Below are positions 1 through 7,617 of a stretch of 64,000 nt of DNA, one piece after another (the first letter of the stretch is position 1; every line of letters starts with the position of its first letter). The notes below the pieces were generated by a model. The model was not told the DNA's origin, ran no database searches, and saw only the letters and a program-made list of their open reading frames with translations. The translations under genes were made by a program, and so were the position numbers. The stretch is from an uncultured Paraburkholderia sp. (GTDB lineage: Bacteria; Pseudomonadota; Gammaproteobacteria; Burkholderiales; Burkholderiaceae). The DNA lies in NCBI GenBank assembly GCA_940746715.1, contig CALNWN010000001.1, forward strand, positions 124,001 to 188,000. Reading direction: 5' to 3'.

Positions 1-107
1 AACCCCGCCAGCGCGCCGAAGAATGCGCCGTATCCAGCCGGAATATCGTTCGACAAGGAAACCAGCAGGCCGACCACAGCGCCCAGCACGGCAAATATCA
101 CGCTCAT
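1..107 (-). CDS. membrane protein, N-terminal fragment cut by the window edge
   Basis: About 35 residues are visible, starting MSVIFAVLGAVVGLLVSLSN. The start codon is preceded by a purine-rich GAGGGG about 5 bases upstream. The stretch is hydrophobic and rich in Gly and Ala, as in a first membrane-spanning or glycine-zipper segment. It could be the start of a multi-pass DUF2339-like membrane protein, but the fragment is too short to decide. No function is assigned. Confidence 0.55.
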   Translation of the reverse strand, partial: MSVIFAVLGAVVGLLVSLSNDIPAGYGAFFGALAG

Positions 108-268
108 CGCACCCCTCTTTTATTGTCTTGTGCGGCGATATCCGTTTGATCGCAAGGCGCTCTCGCACGGACTATTCGCGAATACTGCAGCGGCAAGCAG
201 CGAAAGTCGGCGCGCAGAATAGCATGCGCCGCGGGCTTTTCGAGCGACTATCCGCTCGAAGGTCATAA

Positions 269-310
269 CGGGCGGCAATGAAGCCAATTGAAATTCGATC
301 TTGCCGCCCG
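269..310. repeat. perfect 10-bp inverted repeat in a 517-bp gap (108-624)
   Basis: CGGGCGGCAA at 269-278 is exactly complementary to TTGCCGCCCG at 301-310, with a 22-base loop. There is no T run on either side, so it is not a typical intrinsic terminator. The rest of the gap between the divergent genes (108-624) shows no convincing gene; short frames there lack ribosome sites. Confidence 0.5.
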
Positions 311-624
311 TCCGTCGACAACTGCTGTCGTTTCCTCGGCCATTATGCGACTAATGTCCACCGATTAATCGAGCGGATCGACCGGATCGCTTACCGAATC
401 AAAGTGGGCACAAACGGCTTATTACCGGAACAATTACTTGAGCGAACAGCACGCGATTATGCGGGCGTTACGTTTCTTTGATCGCGCCGCTGCCTTCGCA
501 GCCGACATCCCAACCGTGTCAAAATTCGAGACCCGCCGCAGCAGGCACGTGCCGGGCTTTATTGGCAGTCGCTAACCCGCGCGGCGCACGACTCCAGTCG
601 TCAAATCTATTCAGGGAAGTTTCA

Positions 625-912
625 GTGGACATCAACAAACAGGTCGCGGCGCTGACCGCCTCGGAACTCCAGACGGCCGGCGCGAGCCAGGCGACGGCGA
701 TTGCGGTCAGCGTGCTGCTGCGCCATCTGCGCTCGCCGGAACTGGCGAAGCTGTTGTCGTCGGCATTCGAAAACCATCAGGCGGTCATGCTGCAAACGCC
801 GTGGCCCGATCAGATGTTGCAGGCGTTCGAGTCGACCCGGCGCTTTCTCGAAGGCGCCGCACAGGCCGACCTGCCCGGCAGCACCGACACGCCGCCCGCG
901 CCGCAAGCCTGA
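625..912 (+). CDS. small hypothetical protein, 95 aa
   Basis: The proposed start is GTG at 625, about 6 bases after AGGGAAG. Codon use has the high third-position GC expected here. The protein begins MDINKQVAALTASELQTAGA, is probably helical, and ends in a Pro/Ala/Thr-rich tail; no signal peptide or membrane segment is visible. I do not recognise the family. It is followed by a hairpin that serves the convergent tRNA gene and possibly this gene too. The long antisense frame at 622-936 is taken as a shadow. Confidence 0.55.
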   Translation: MDINKQVAALTASELQTAGASQATAIAVSVLLRHLRSPELAKLLSSAFENHQAVMLQTPWPDQMLQAFESTRRFLEGAAQADLPGSTDTPPAPQA

Positions 913-954
913 GCAAGCTTCGCCACGCGGGCGCACGTCAGGCGCCCGCCAAAG

Positions 955-990
955 AAAAACCCCGCGAGTCCAATGACTTGACGGGGTTTT
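955..990 (-). terminator. intrinsic terminator after tRNA-Leu
   Basis: Read on the minus strand, CCCCG and CGGGG form a stem followed by TTTTTC. It lies about 14 bases past the tRNA 3' end. The top strand also ends in TTTT, so it may terminate the small gene at 625-912 as well. Confidence 0.7.
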
Positions 991-1003
991 CGCTAGAGAT
1001 GAA

Positions 1004-1090
1004 TGGTGCGAGGGAGGGGACTCGAACCCCTACACCCTTGCGGGCGTCAGGACCTAAACCTGGTGCGTCTACCAATTTCGCCACCCTCGC
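1004..1090 (-). tRNA. tRNA-Leu (anticodon UAG)
   Basis: The minus strand reads GCGAGGGTGGCGAAATTGGT at the 5' end. The acceptor stem GCGAGGG/CCCTCGC closes, the anticodon loop contains TAG, there is a long variable arm (CGCCCGCAAGGGTG region), the T arm is GGTTCGAGTCC and CCA is encoded. A long variable arm plus the anticodon identifies a class II leucine tRNA. A terminator follows directly. Confidence 0.97.
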
Positions 1091-1321
1091 AGCCGGGCAA
1101 GCGTTGTGCGTCTCGCCCGATGTCCTGCATGCTCTACGCGGCGTCCGAAGGTACGCGCCCAAAAGCGTAAGCGCGAGATTCTAACGCATTGATTCGCGCT
1201 TGTCTGCAACCGCCACGCATGCGGCCGCGCGTCTGTGGCGCCTGCGCCGATGCTATAATTTTCGGCTTCTCGCGGATGCACGCCGTGCGCTCATCGCCCG
1301 CCCTCCCCCACATTCCAAGCC

Positions 1322-2158
1322 GTGAATTTCGACGAATATTGCCAGCAAAAAGCGGCGCCGCCAGGATCGAGCATTTACTATGCGCTCCGGCAAGCGCCCG
1401 CAGCCAGTCAACCGCGCCTGACCGCACTGTACGCACTGCGCCGCGAGTTCGAGGAAACGGTCAAGGAAGTCAGCGATCCCGCCATTGGCCGCACGAAGCT
1501 CGCCTGGTGGCAAAACGAACTGGGCGCGCTCGCCTCGGGCTCGCCCACGCACCCGGTTTCGAAAGCGCTGGCAGCCACGCTGCCCGACGTCAAAGCGGAA
1601 TACCCGGCATTGCAGACACTGCTGAGCGGTTTCGAGATGGACCTCGACCAGGCACGCTACCTCGACTACCCGAACTTGCGGCGCTATGTGCAGGCGGTGG
1701 GCGGCACGTTCGCCGGCCTGGTGGCGCGCGCGGCGACCAAGGCCGTGCCGACAGACGGCACGCAGGCACCGGCCTGGTCCGCGCCCTTGGGCGACGCGTT
1801 GCTGCTTGCGCAGCTCGTGGTGGAAACGGGCAACGATGCGCGCCACGGCCGCATCTACATCCCTATTGACGAAATGCAGCGCTTTAATGTGACAGCCGCG
1901 GACCTGATCAATCGAAAATATACCGATGCGTTCACGGAGCTCATGCGCTTTCAGACGAAGCGCGCGCGCGATGCCTTGCATGCCGCGCTCCCTGTGGTGC
2001 CGGGACGCGAGCGCCGCTCGCAGCGCACGCTGCTGGCGCAAGGCACGTTCGCGTTAGCGTTGCTTGATGAAATAGAGCGCGACGGTTATCACGTGCTGCA
2101 TCAACGCATTGCATTGACGCCGATGCGCAAACTCTGGATTGCCTGGCGCGCCAGGTAA
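1322..2158 (+). CDS. squalene/phytoene synthase-family protein (HpnD-like, altered Asp motifs)
   Basis: This 278-residue protein starts with GTG; a TATAAT-like box lies about 65 bases upstream. The opening (YCQQKAAPPGSSIYYALRQA) and the block DARHGRIYIP match the trans-isoprenyl diphosphate synthase fold used by presqualene/squalene and phytoene synthases. The two Asp-rich Mg-diphosphate motifs are altered: the usual DDxxDE region reads EETVKE near residue 45, and the usual DxxEDA reads ETGNDA near residue 180. That resembles non-catalytic relatives such as NDUFAF6 more than true HpnD. No other hopanoid or carotenoid gene is nearby. Fold assignment is firm; enzymatic activity is doubtful. Confidence 0.75.
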   Translation: MNFDEYCQQKAAPPGSSIYYALRQAPAASQPRLTALYALRREFEETVKEVSDPAIGRTKLAWWQNELGALASGSPTHPVSKALAATLPDVKAEYPALQTLLSGFEMDLDQARYLDYPNLRRYVQAVGGTFAGLVARAATKAVPTDGTQAPAWSAPLGDALLLAQLVVETGNDARHGRIYIPIDEMQRFNVTAADLINRKYTDAFTELMRFQTKRARDALHAALPVVPGRERRSQRTLLAQGTFALALLDEIERDGYHVLHQRIALTPMRKLWIAWRAR

Positions 2159-2184
2159 GCACAGCGGGCGCCGCCGCGCGGCGC

Positions 2185-2510
2185 TTACCGCTTGTACAGC
2201 TCGCGCACGGCGTCTTCGATATGCTGCCTCAGCAAACGACGCTCGTCCGGCGTCATATGTCCGTCGCGACGGCGCTGATCGAGGTCGGGGGAATCGCGGT
2301 GCGCAACATCACGTCTGATGCTGGCCGCTCGGTGCTGGAATTGTGACGGTTTGCCTTCGAAGTGCCGGGCCTGGACGCGCGCTCGCTCGCAGCTCTGTCG
2401 GCAGAAGGCTGGGCGTGGGCGAGCGTTGGTCCCAACGTGCCTGCGAGTGTACCGGCAACCGCCAGTGCAATCACGCTCAGGCGTACATTCGGCCAAACCC
2501 CTCCCTTCAT
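2185..2510 (-). pseudogene. frameshifted small exported protein
   Basis: The reading frame starts at 2510 (MKGGVWPNVRLSVIALAVAG) with GGGAAC upstream and encodes a clear signal peptide ending near AHA-Q. That frame runs out at 2253. The C-terminus continues in another frame as MTPDERRLLRQHIEDAVREL and stops at 2185, which looks like the normal end of small Burkholderia exported proteins with an ERRxLRQxI tail. The shift lies around 2280-2330, possibly at the run of G at 2288-2292. Function is unknown. Because a homopolymer is involved, a sequencing error cannot be excluded for this gene on its own. Confidence 0.6.
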
Positions 2511-2676
2511 GTTGTTCCCTTCGTGGCGCGGCAACCGGCTACCTCAAAGGCGTGTGACAAACCCGGTAACGAGCCGGGCGCGTGGGTTTTAGTCGAGTGA
2601 AGTATCCACCGAACAGCCGCATTCAGTAAAGGAGTCTAACGGTCGCCGCTTTACGCCGTGCCACAGGCCGGGTAAA

Positions 2677-2700
2677 TTTTGTAACCGACTGTAACTCGAT
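2677..2700. promoter_or_regulatory. tandem GTAAC half-sites, possible OmpR autoregulatory site
   Basis: GTAAC occurs at 2681-2685 and again at 2691-2695, exactly one helical turn apart. OmpR dimers bind tandem 10-bp half-sites containing GnAAC cores. The pair lies about 55 bases upstream of ompR. The assignment is inference from spacing and motif only. Confidence 0.35.
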
Positions 2701-2748
2701 AAATGATGCAAACGCGCACTACTTTCTAATCGCGCTAAGATGCCGACC

Positions 2749-3474
2749 ATGGAAACCAAAAACCCTTCGAAAATTCTCGTCGTCGACGACGATCCGCGCC
2801 TGCGCGATCTGCTGCGCCGTTACCTCGGTGAACAGGGCTTCAACGTGTATGTGGCCGAAAACGCGCCGTCCATGAACAAGCTGTGGGTGCGTGAGCGCTT
2901 CGATCTGCTGGTGCTCGACCTGATGCTGCCGGGCGAAGACGGCCTGTCCATCTGCCGGCGTCTGCGCGGCAGCAACGACCGCACGCCGATCATCATGCTG
3001 ACGGCGAAGGGCGAAGACGTCGACCGTATCGTCGGCCTTGAAATGGGCGCGGACGACTACCTGCCGAAGCCATTCAATCCGCGCGAACTGGTCGCCCGGA
3101 TTCACGCGGTGCTGCGCCGTCAGTCGCCGTCGGAGTTGCCGGGCGCGCCGTCCGAAACCACCGAAGTTTTCGAGTTCGGCGAGTTCGCGCTCAATCTCGC
3201 GACGCGCACGCTCACCAAGGCCGGCCAGGAAATTCCGCTGACCACGGGCGAGTTCTCGGTGCTCAAGGTTTTCGCGCGTCATCCGCGCCAGCCGCTGTCG
3301 CGCGAAAAGTTGATGGAACTGGCTCGCGGCCGCGAGTATGAAGTGTTCGACCGCAGCCTCGACGTGCAGATCTCGCGTCTGCGCAAGCTCATCGAACCCG
3401 ACCCGGGCAGCCCGCGCTTCATTCAGACGGTTTGGGGTCTTGGCTACGTGTTCATCCCCGACGGCGCAGCCTGA
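2749..3474 (+). CDS. ompR: two-component response regulator OmpR
   Basis: OmpR is the osmotic and envelope-stress response regulator phosphorylated by EnvZ. The N-terminal receiver domain (about residues 8-120) has the acidic pair in VVDDDPRLRD, the phospho-acceptor Asp in LVLDLMLPGEDG and the Lys in DYLPKPFNP. A winged-helix domain follows (about 145-235; RSLDVQISRLRKLIE, VWGLGYVF). I chose ATG 2749 (METKNPSK), the usual start; an in-frame ATG at 2740 would add three residues. envZ follows 45 bases downstream in the same operon. Length (241 aa) is normal and the frame is intact. Confidence 0.95.
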   Translation: METKNPSKILVVDDDPRLRDLLRRYLGEQGFNVYVAENAPSMNKLWVRERFDLLVLDLMLPGEDGLSICRRLRGSNDRTPIIMLTAKGEDVDRIVGLEMGADDYLPKPFNPRELVARIHAVLRRQSPSELPGAPSETTEVFEFGEFALNLATRTLTKAGQEIPLTTGEFSVLKVFARHPRQPLSREKLMELARGREYEVFDRSLDVQISRLRKLIEPDPGSPRFIQTVWGLGYVFIPDGAA

Positions 3475-3519
3475 GTTTGTTCACACCTCCTGCTTTTTGT
3501 TTTCAGATAAGAAGGGCCC

Positions 3520-4869
3520 ATGCGGATCGACCGGCGCCTCCTGACGCTCGCGTTCGGCGGCCTTTTCTGGCGGACCTTTCTGCTGATCGCGCTGTTGATC
3601 GCGGTCAGTCTCGCTGCCTGGTTCCAGAGCTTCCGGGTGATCGAACGCGAGCCGCGCGCGCAGCGCGTGGCGCTGCAACTCGTCGCCATCGTCAAGCTCA
3701 CGCGCACTGCACTCCTTTATTCCGATCCCGACTTGCGGCGCGCACTGCTGCAGGATCTGGAAAGCAATGAAGGGGTGCGCGTGTATCCGCGCGAAACCAC
3801 CGACAAGTTCAAGCTCCAGCCCGACGAGTCGCTCAACCGGCTGATCGAGCATGACATTCGCGGCCGTCTCGGCGACGACACGGTGATCGCGCAAAGCGTG
3901 AACGACATCCCCGGCGTCTGGATCAGCTTCAAGATCGACGACGACGACTATTGGGTCGCGCTCGACCGCGATCAGCTCGACAACGCGACGGGCCTGCAAT
4001 GGGCCGGCTGGGGCGTGTTCGCGCTCGCGCTGTCCCTCTTCGGCGCGGCCTTCATCACGAGTCTCGTGAACCGGCCGTTCGCCCGTCTCGCGATGGCCGC
4101 GCGCAAGGTCGGCTCGGGGCAGTCGCCCGAACCGCTGCCCGAGCGCGGCATGGGCGTGGCCGCCGAAACCAATCGCAGTTTCAACCAGATGGTGCGCGAC
4201 CTCGAGCAACTGGAAGCCGACCGCGCGCTGATGCTCGCGGGTATTTCGCACGACCTGCGCACGCCGCTCGCGCGGCTGCGGCTCGAAACGGAAATGAGTC
4301 CGTCCGACCAGAGCACGAAAGACGCCATGGTCGACGACATCGAGCAGATGGACATGATCATCTGCCGGTTCCTCGACTACGCGCGCCCGGTGCAGCGCGT
4401 GCCGGAGCCGGTCGACCTGTCCGTGATCGCGGGCGAACTCGCCGCGCGCATGCAAAGCGAAGACAGCATGCGGCTCATCACGCGGCTCGCGCCCTCGGCG
4501 GTGATCGAGGCGGACGAGACGGATATGCGGCGCGTCGTCGGCAATCTTCTGGAAAACGCGCGCAAGTACGGTCTGAGTGACGGCGACGGCATCCCGCACG
4601 TCATTCTGGAGACGCGCGTGTCGCATTCGCGCGTCGAACTCACGGTGGTCGACGAAGGCCCCGGCATTCCGGAAGATCAACTCGCGCTCGTCACACGCCC
4701 ATTCTATCGTGTCAATTCTGCGCGCACGCAGGCGAACGGCACGGGTCTCGGCATGGCCATCGTGCAGCGGCTCGTCGGCCGTTACCGCGGCGCGCTGCGC
4801 CTGCGTAACAGAACGCCAGGACCGGGCCTCGAAGTCACCATCGAATTCCCGCTCGCCAAGGGCGCGTGA
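3520..4869 (+). CDS. envZ: osmosensor histidine kinase EnvZ
   Basis: EnvZ is the inner-membrane kinase partner of OmpR. The 449-residue protein has a first membrane segment at about 15-37, a periplasmic region, a second membrane segment at about 160-185, HAMP, then the dimerisation/phosphorylation helix with GISHDLRTPLAR (phospho-His). The ATPase domain shows NLLENARKYG (N box), DEGPGIP (G1) and GTGLGMAIV (G2). All blocks are present and uninterrupted, in contrast to the broken kinase at 17-18.6 kb. It is co-transcribed with ompR. Confidence 0.95.
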   Translation: MRIDRRLLTLAFGGLFWRTFLLIALLIAVSLAAWFQSFRVIEREPRAQRVALQLVAIVKLTRTALLYSDPDLRRALLQDLESNEGVRVYPRETTDKFKLQPDESLNRLIEHDIRGRLGDDTVIAQSVNDIPGVWISFKIDDDDYWVALDRDQLDNATGLQWAGWGVFALALSLFGAAFITSLVNRPFARLAMAARKVGSGQSPEPLPERGMGVAAETNRSFNQMVRDLEQLEADRALMLAGISHDLRTPLARLRLETEMSPSDQSTKDAMVDDIEQMDMIICRFLDYARPVQRVPEPVDLSVIAGELAARMQSEDSMRLITRLAPSAVIEADETDMRRVVGNLLENARKYGLSDGDGIPHVILETRVSHSRVELTVVDEGPGIPEDQLALVTRPFYRVNSARTQANGTGLGMAIVQRLVGRYRGALRLRNRTPGPGLEVTIEFPLAKGA

Positions 4870-4959
4870 GCCCACGCGCGCGCAGCGTGGCATGGCATTG
4901 GCAGCCTGCTCCTCGCACCGCGGATGCCTGCTCCATTGAATAATAACTATCCGGGTTGT

Positions 4960-4997
4960 TAGAAAAAACTATTGAACCGATAGCTCAATAGATCTAT
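4960..4997. promoter_or_regulatory. candidate OxyR-type operator upstream of ahpC
   Basis: CTAT at 4969-4972 and ATAG at 4980-4983 are separated by 7 bases, the inner half-site arrangement of an OxyR tetramer site. A further ATAGATCTAT palindrome lies at 4988-4997, but the outer half-sites do not keep exact 7-base spacing. The segment is AT-rich and lies about 85-120 bases before ahpC, a classic OxyR target. Regulation is inferred; no oxyR gene is in the window. Confidence 0.4.
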
Positions 4998-5079
4998 AGT
5001 TTAAGGCCTGACACGTGCTCGTGATGACGAGCTGGTAGCCTCAACATGCTGTTTTTCCAACACACGAAGGAGCACTCGC

Positions 5080-5628
5080 ATGAAAACCGTTGGCGACAAA
5101 CTCGAAGCGTTCACCGTCACCGCTGCCAAGCCTGGCTTCAACAATCATGAGGAAAACGGCGCCTCGGCGTTCGAAGAAATCACGGAGCAGTCGTTCCCGG
5201 GCAAGTGGAAGATCATCTATTTCTATCCGAAGGACTTCACCTTCGTGTGCCCGACGGAAATCGTCGAGTTCGCCAAGCTGGCCAAAGACTTCGAAGAACG
5301 CGACGCCGTGCTGCTCGGCGGCAGCGTCGACAATGAGTTCGTGAAACTCGCCTGGCGCCGCGAGCACAAGGACCTGAGCAAGCTGAACCACTACTCTTTC
5401 GGCGACGTGAAGGGCGAGCTGATCGACCAGCTCGGCGTGCGCGACAAGGAAGCGGGCGTCGCGCTGCGCGCCACGTTTATCGTCGATCCGGACAACACGA
5501 TCCAGCACGTTTCGGTGAACAACCTGAACGTCGGCCGCAATCCTGAGGAAGTGCTGCGTATTCTCGACGGTTTGCAAACGGACGAACTCTGTCCGTGCAA
5601 CCGCGCAGTCGGCGGCGCAACGCTGTAA
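5080..5628 (+). CDS. ahpC: peroxiredoxin AhpC
   Basis: AhpC is a cytoplasmic thiol peroxidase that reduces hydrogen peroxide and organic peroxides. The peroxidatic Cys lies in FTFVCPTEI (about residue 59). Downstream Cys residues in ELCPCNRAVGG near the C-terminus are characteristic of the AhpC form reduced by AhpD rather than AhpF. The ribosome site AAGGAG is well placed before ATG 5080. ahpD lies 74 bases downstream, consistent with a shared peroxide-defence unit. Length is 182 residues and the frame is intact. Confidence 0.95.
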   Translation: MKTVGDKLEAFTVTAAKPGFNNHEENGASAFEEITEQSFPGKWKIIYFYPKDFTFVCPTEIVEFAKLAKDFEERDAVLLGGSVDNEFVKLAWRREHKDLSKLNHYSFGDVKGELIDQLGVRDKEAGVALRATFIVDPDNTIQHVSVNNLNVGRNPEEVLRILDGLQTDELCPCNRAVGGATL

Positions 5629-5642
5629 GCCGTGCCCGCCCG

Positions 5643-5678
5643 AGCCCGCCACGCTTGAAAAAGCAGCGGGCTTTTTTA
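5643..5678 (+). terminator. terminator-like hairpin between ahpC and ahpD
   Basis: AGCCCGC at 5643-5649 pairs with GCGGGCT at 5666-5672 and is followed by TTTTTTAT. It may end part of the ahpC transcripts so that ahpD is expressed at a lower level by read-through. Confidence 0.65.
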
Positions 5679-5702
5679 TCGACAACCCGATAGGAGATGA
5701 CA

Positions 5703-6233
5703 ATGGAATTCTTGTCTTCCATTAAGGCGCTCGTGCCCGACTACGCGAAAGACATCCGGCTGAATCTGGACGGCACGATCGCGCGCTCGTCGCTAGAAGG
5801 CAACGACGCGGTCGGCGTCGCGCTGGCCGCGGCGTTCGCGGCGAAAAGCACCGCGATCGTCAATGCGATCCGCAACGCGGGCGTGCTCTCTCCCGAAGAA
5901 ACCACGGGCGCGCTGACCGCCGCCGCGTTGATGGGCATGAACAACGTCTGGTATCCGTACGTGGAGATGGCCGGCAACGCGGACCTGAAATCGCAACCCG
6001 CGCAGTTACGCATTAATGCGTATGCGTCGCATGGCGGCGTGGACAAGCGGCGCTTCGAGATGTATGCGCTCGCAGCCTCGATTATCGGCAAGTGTCATTT
6101 CTGCGTGAAGTCCCACTTCGATACGCTGATCGCCGAAGGCATGAGTTCCACGCAGTTGCGCGACGTCGGGCGGATTGCGGCGGTGATCAATGCCGCCGCG
6201 CAGTGCATTGCGGCGAAGCAGGCCGCCGGCTAA
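5703..6233 (+). CDS. ahpD: alkylhydroperoxidase/reductase AhpD
   Basis: AhpD is the CxxC disulfide reductant of AhpC (it can accept electrons through a lipoyl protein) with weak peroxidase activity of its own. The active-site stretch reads CHFCVKSH near residues 130-137, with both Cys residues and the nearby His, and MYALAASIIG precedes it. I chose ATG 5703 because AGGAG lies 8 bases before it; an in-frame ATG at 5697 overlaps that ribosome site. Length is 176 residues, normal for the family, and intact. Confidence 0.95.
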   Translation: MEFLSSIKALVPDYAKDIRLNLDGTIARSSLEGNDAVGVALAAAFAAKSTAIVNAIRNAGVLSPEETTGALTAAALMGMNNVWYPYVEMAGNADLKSQPAQLRINAYASHGGVDKRRFEMYALAASIIGKCHFCVKSHFDTLIAEGMSSTQLRDVGRIAAVINAAAQCIAAKQAAG

Positions 6234-6240
6234 AAGCCCG

Positions 6241-6720
6241 TCAATCCTTGACCAGCAGCACCACGGCTTGCGCCTCGATGCCCTCGCCCCGGCCGAGATA
6301 ACCGAGCTTCTCGTTGGTCTTGGCTTTGACGTTGACTTTTTCGGTGGGCAGGGCGAGGTCGGCGGCAATGTTCGCGCGCATGCCCTCGATATGCGGCGCG
6401 AGCTTCGGCGCCTGAGCCACCACGCTGCTGTCCACGTTTGCAATCGAAAAGCCCGCGCCCTTCACGCGCGCCACGCACTCGCGCAGCAGCACGCGGCTGT
6501 CGGCGCCGGCGAACTTCGCGTCCATATCGGAGAAATGACGCCCGATGTCGCCGAGCGCAGCGGCGCCAAAGAGCGCGTCGGTGATCGCATGCAGCAGCAC
6601 GTCGGCGTCCGAGTGGCCGAGCAGGCCGCGTTCGTACGGAATGGTCACTCCGCCGATGATCAACGGACGCCCCGGCACCAGCGCATGCACGTCGTATCCC
6701 TGTCCAATTCTGAAATCCAT
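6241..6720 (-). CDS. ispF: 2-C-methyl-D-erythritol 2,4-cyclodiphosphate synthase
   Basis: IspF catalyses the cyclisation step of the MEP isoprenoid pathway. The metal-binding GYDVHAL and [20 protein letters not shown] blocks, and DIGRHF, are all present. The start is ATG 6720, ten bases after GAGGA; a TTG upstream is less likely. ispD lies 63 bases upstream on the same strand, so the two pathway steps are probably co-transcribed. It ends 7 bases from the convergent ahpD. It is 159 residues long and intact. Confidence 0.96.
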   Translation of the reverse strand: MDFRIGQGYDVHALVPGRPLIIGGVTIPYERGLLGHSDADVLLHAITDALFGAAALGDIGRHFSDMDAKFAGADSRVLLRECVARVKGAGFSIANVDSSVVAQAPKLAPHIEGMRANIAADLALPTEKVNVKAKTNEKLGYLGRGEGIEAQAVVLLVKD

Positions 6721-6783
6721 CTGCGTCAAGTCCTCAGGTCCACAAGTCTGTTATCTGAAAATCAACCACCCACAACACAACCG

Positions 6784-7497
6784 TTACGTGGCCGAAGGCC
6801 GTAGCAGGATCGCCTCGGCAAGGTCGAAATCTTCCGGGTAGGTCACCTTGAAATTGCGCAGGCTGCCTTGCACGAGCCGCGGCGCATGGCCGGCCCATTC
6901 GATCGCGCTTGCTTCGTCGGTGAGGTCGTGACCGTCGGCCTGCGCGCGCAGGATGGCTTCGCGCAACATGCCGATGCGAAACATTTGCGGCGTCTGCGCC
7001 TGCCACAGGCCGTCGCGCGATTCGGTGCGAGCAATGCGGCTGTCCGCCGACGCCTGATCGATCCGCTTCAATGTATCCGCGACCGGCAAGGCCATGATGC
7101 CGCCCAGCGCGTCGTCTTTGAGCGCGCCGGTCAGTGCGCGGATCAGGCCCGGAGTGATGCCCGGCCGCGCGGCGTCGTGCACGAGCACCCAGTCGTCGTC
7201 GCGCGCATTGAACTCGGTGAGCGCGTGCAAGCCGTTCAGCACCGACGCCTGACGCGACGCACCGCCGCAACGGCGCACCGCAAAGCGCAGGCCGCCGAAG
7301 CGGCGCGCGTCGAAGTGCTGGTCGTCCGGCGCGATCACGACGACCGTTTGCGCGAATTCGCTGCAGGCGTCGAATACGGCAAGCGAGTAATGCAACATGT
7401 CGCGCCCGGCGACGGTGCGGTACTGTTTGGGCATCGCGGCACCTGAACGGCTGCCGGTGCCTGCGCACGGAATCAGGGCAAATAGACGGGAAGTCAC
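6784..7497 (-). CDS. ispD: 2-C-methyl-D-erythritol 4-phosphate cytidylyltransferase
   Basis: IspD transfers CMP to methylerythritol phosphate in the MEP pathway. The nucleotide-binding opening [14 protein letters not shown], then MPKQY and VHDAARP, are diagnostic. The proposed start is GTG 7497 (reading (M)[12 protein letters not shown]), giving 237 residues; no strong ribosome site is visible, so the start is slightly uncertain. It is divergent from mfd, with 120 bases between them, and is followed by ispF. The gene is intact, as expected for an essential function. Confidence 0.94.
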   Translation of the reverse strand: MTSRLFALIPCAGTGSRSGAAMPKQYRTVAGRDMLHYSLAVFDACSEFAQTVVVIAPDDQHFDARRFGGLRFAVRRCGGASRQASVLNGLHALTEFNARDDDWVLVHDAARPGITPGLIRALTGALKDDALGGIMALPVADTLKRIDQASADSRIARTESRDGLWQAQTPQMFRIGMLREAILRAQADGHDLTDEASAIEWAGHAPRLVQGSLRNFKVTYPEDFDLAEAILLRPSAT

Positions 7498-7617
7498 GAG
7501 TGCGGATGCCGCGAGGTGAAAGTAAAGGATGGATTTTATAACAGGTCCTTCGCATCCACGCCCCGACACGCGTAAACTTGGCCGTTCGAGTGAGCCCGAG
7601 GCCGCCTTTTCTTTTCT

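Noticed and set aside
278..481. 67-codon frame in the first intergenic region
   Set aside because: It has no ribosome site, odd composition, and it overlaps an inverted repeat.
3481..4893. Antisense open frame opposite envZ
   Set aside because: It is a shadow of a high-GC gene; its composition is skewed and it has no ribosome site or domain.
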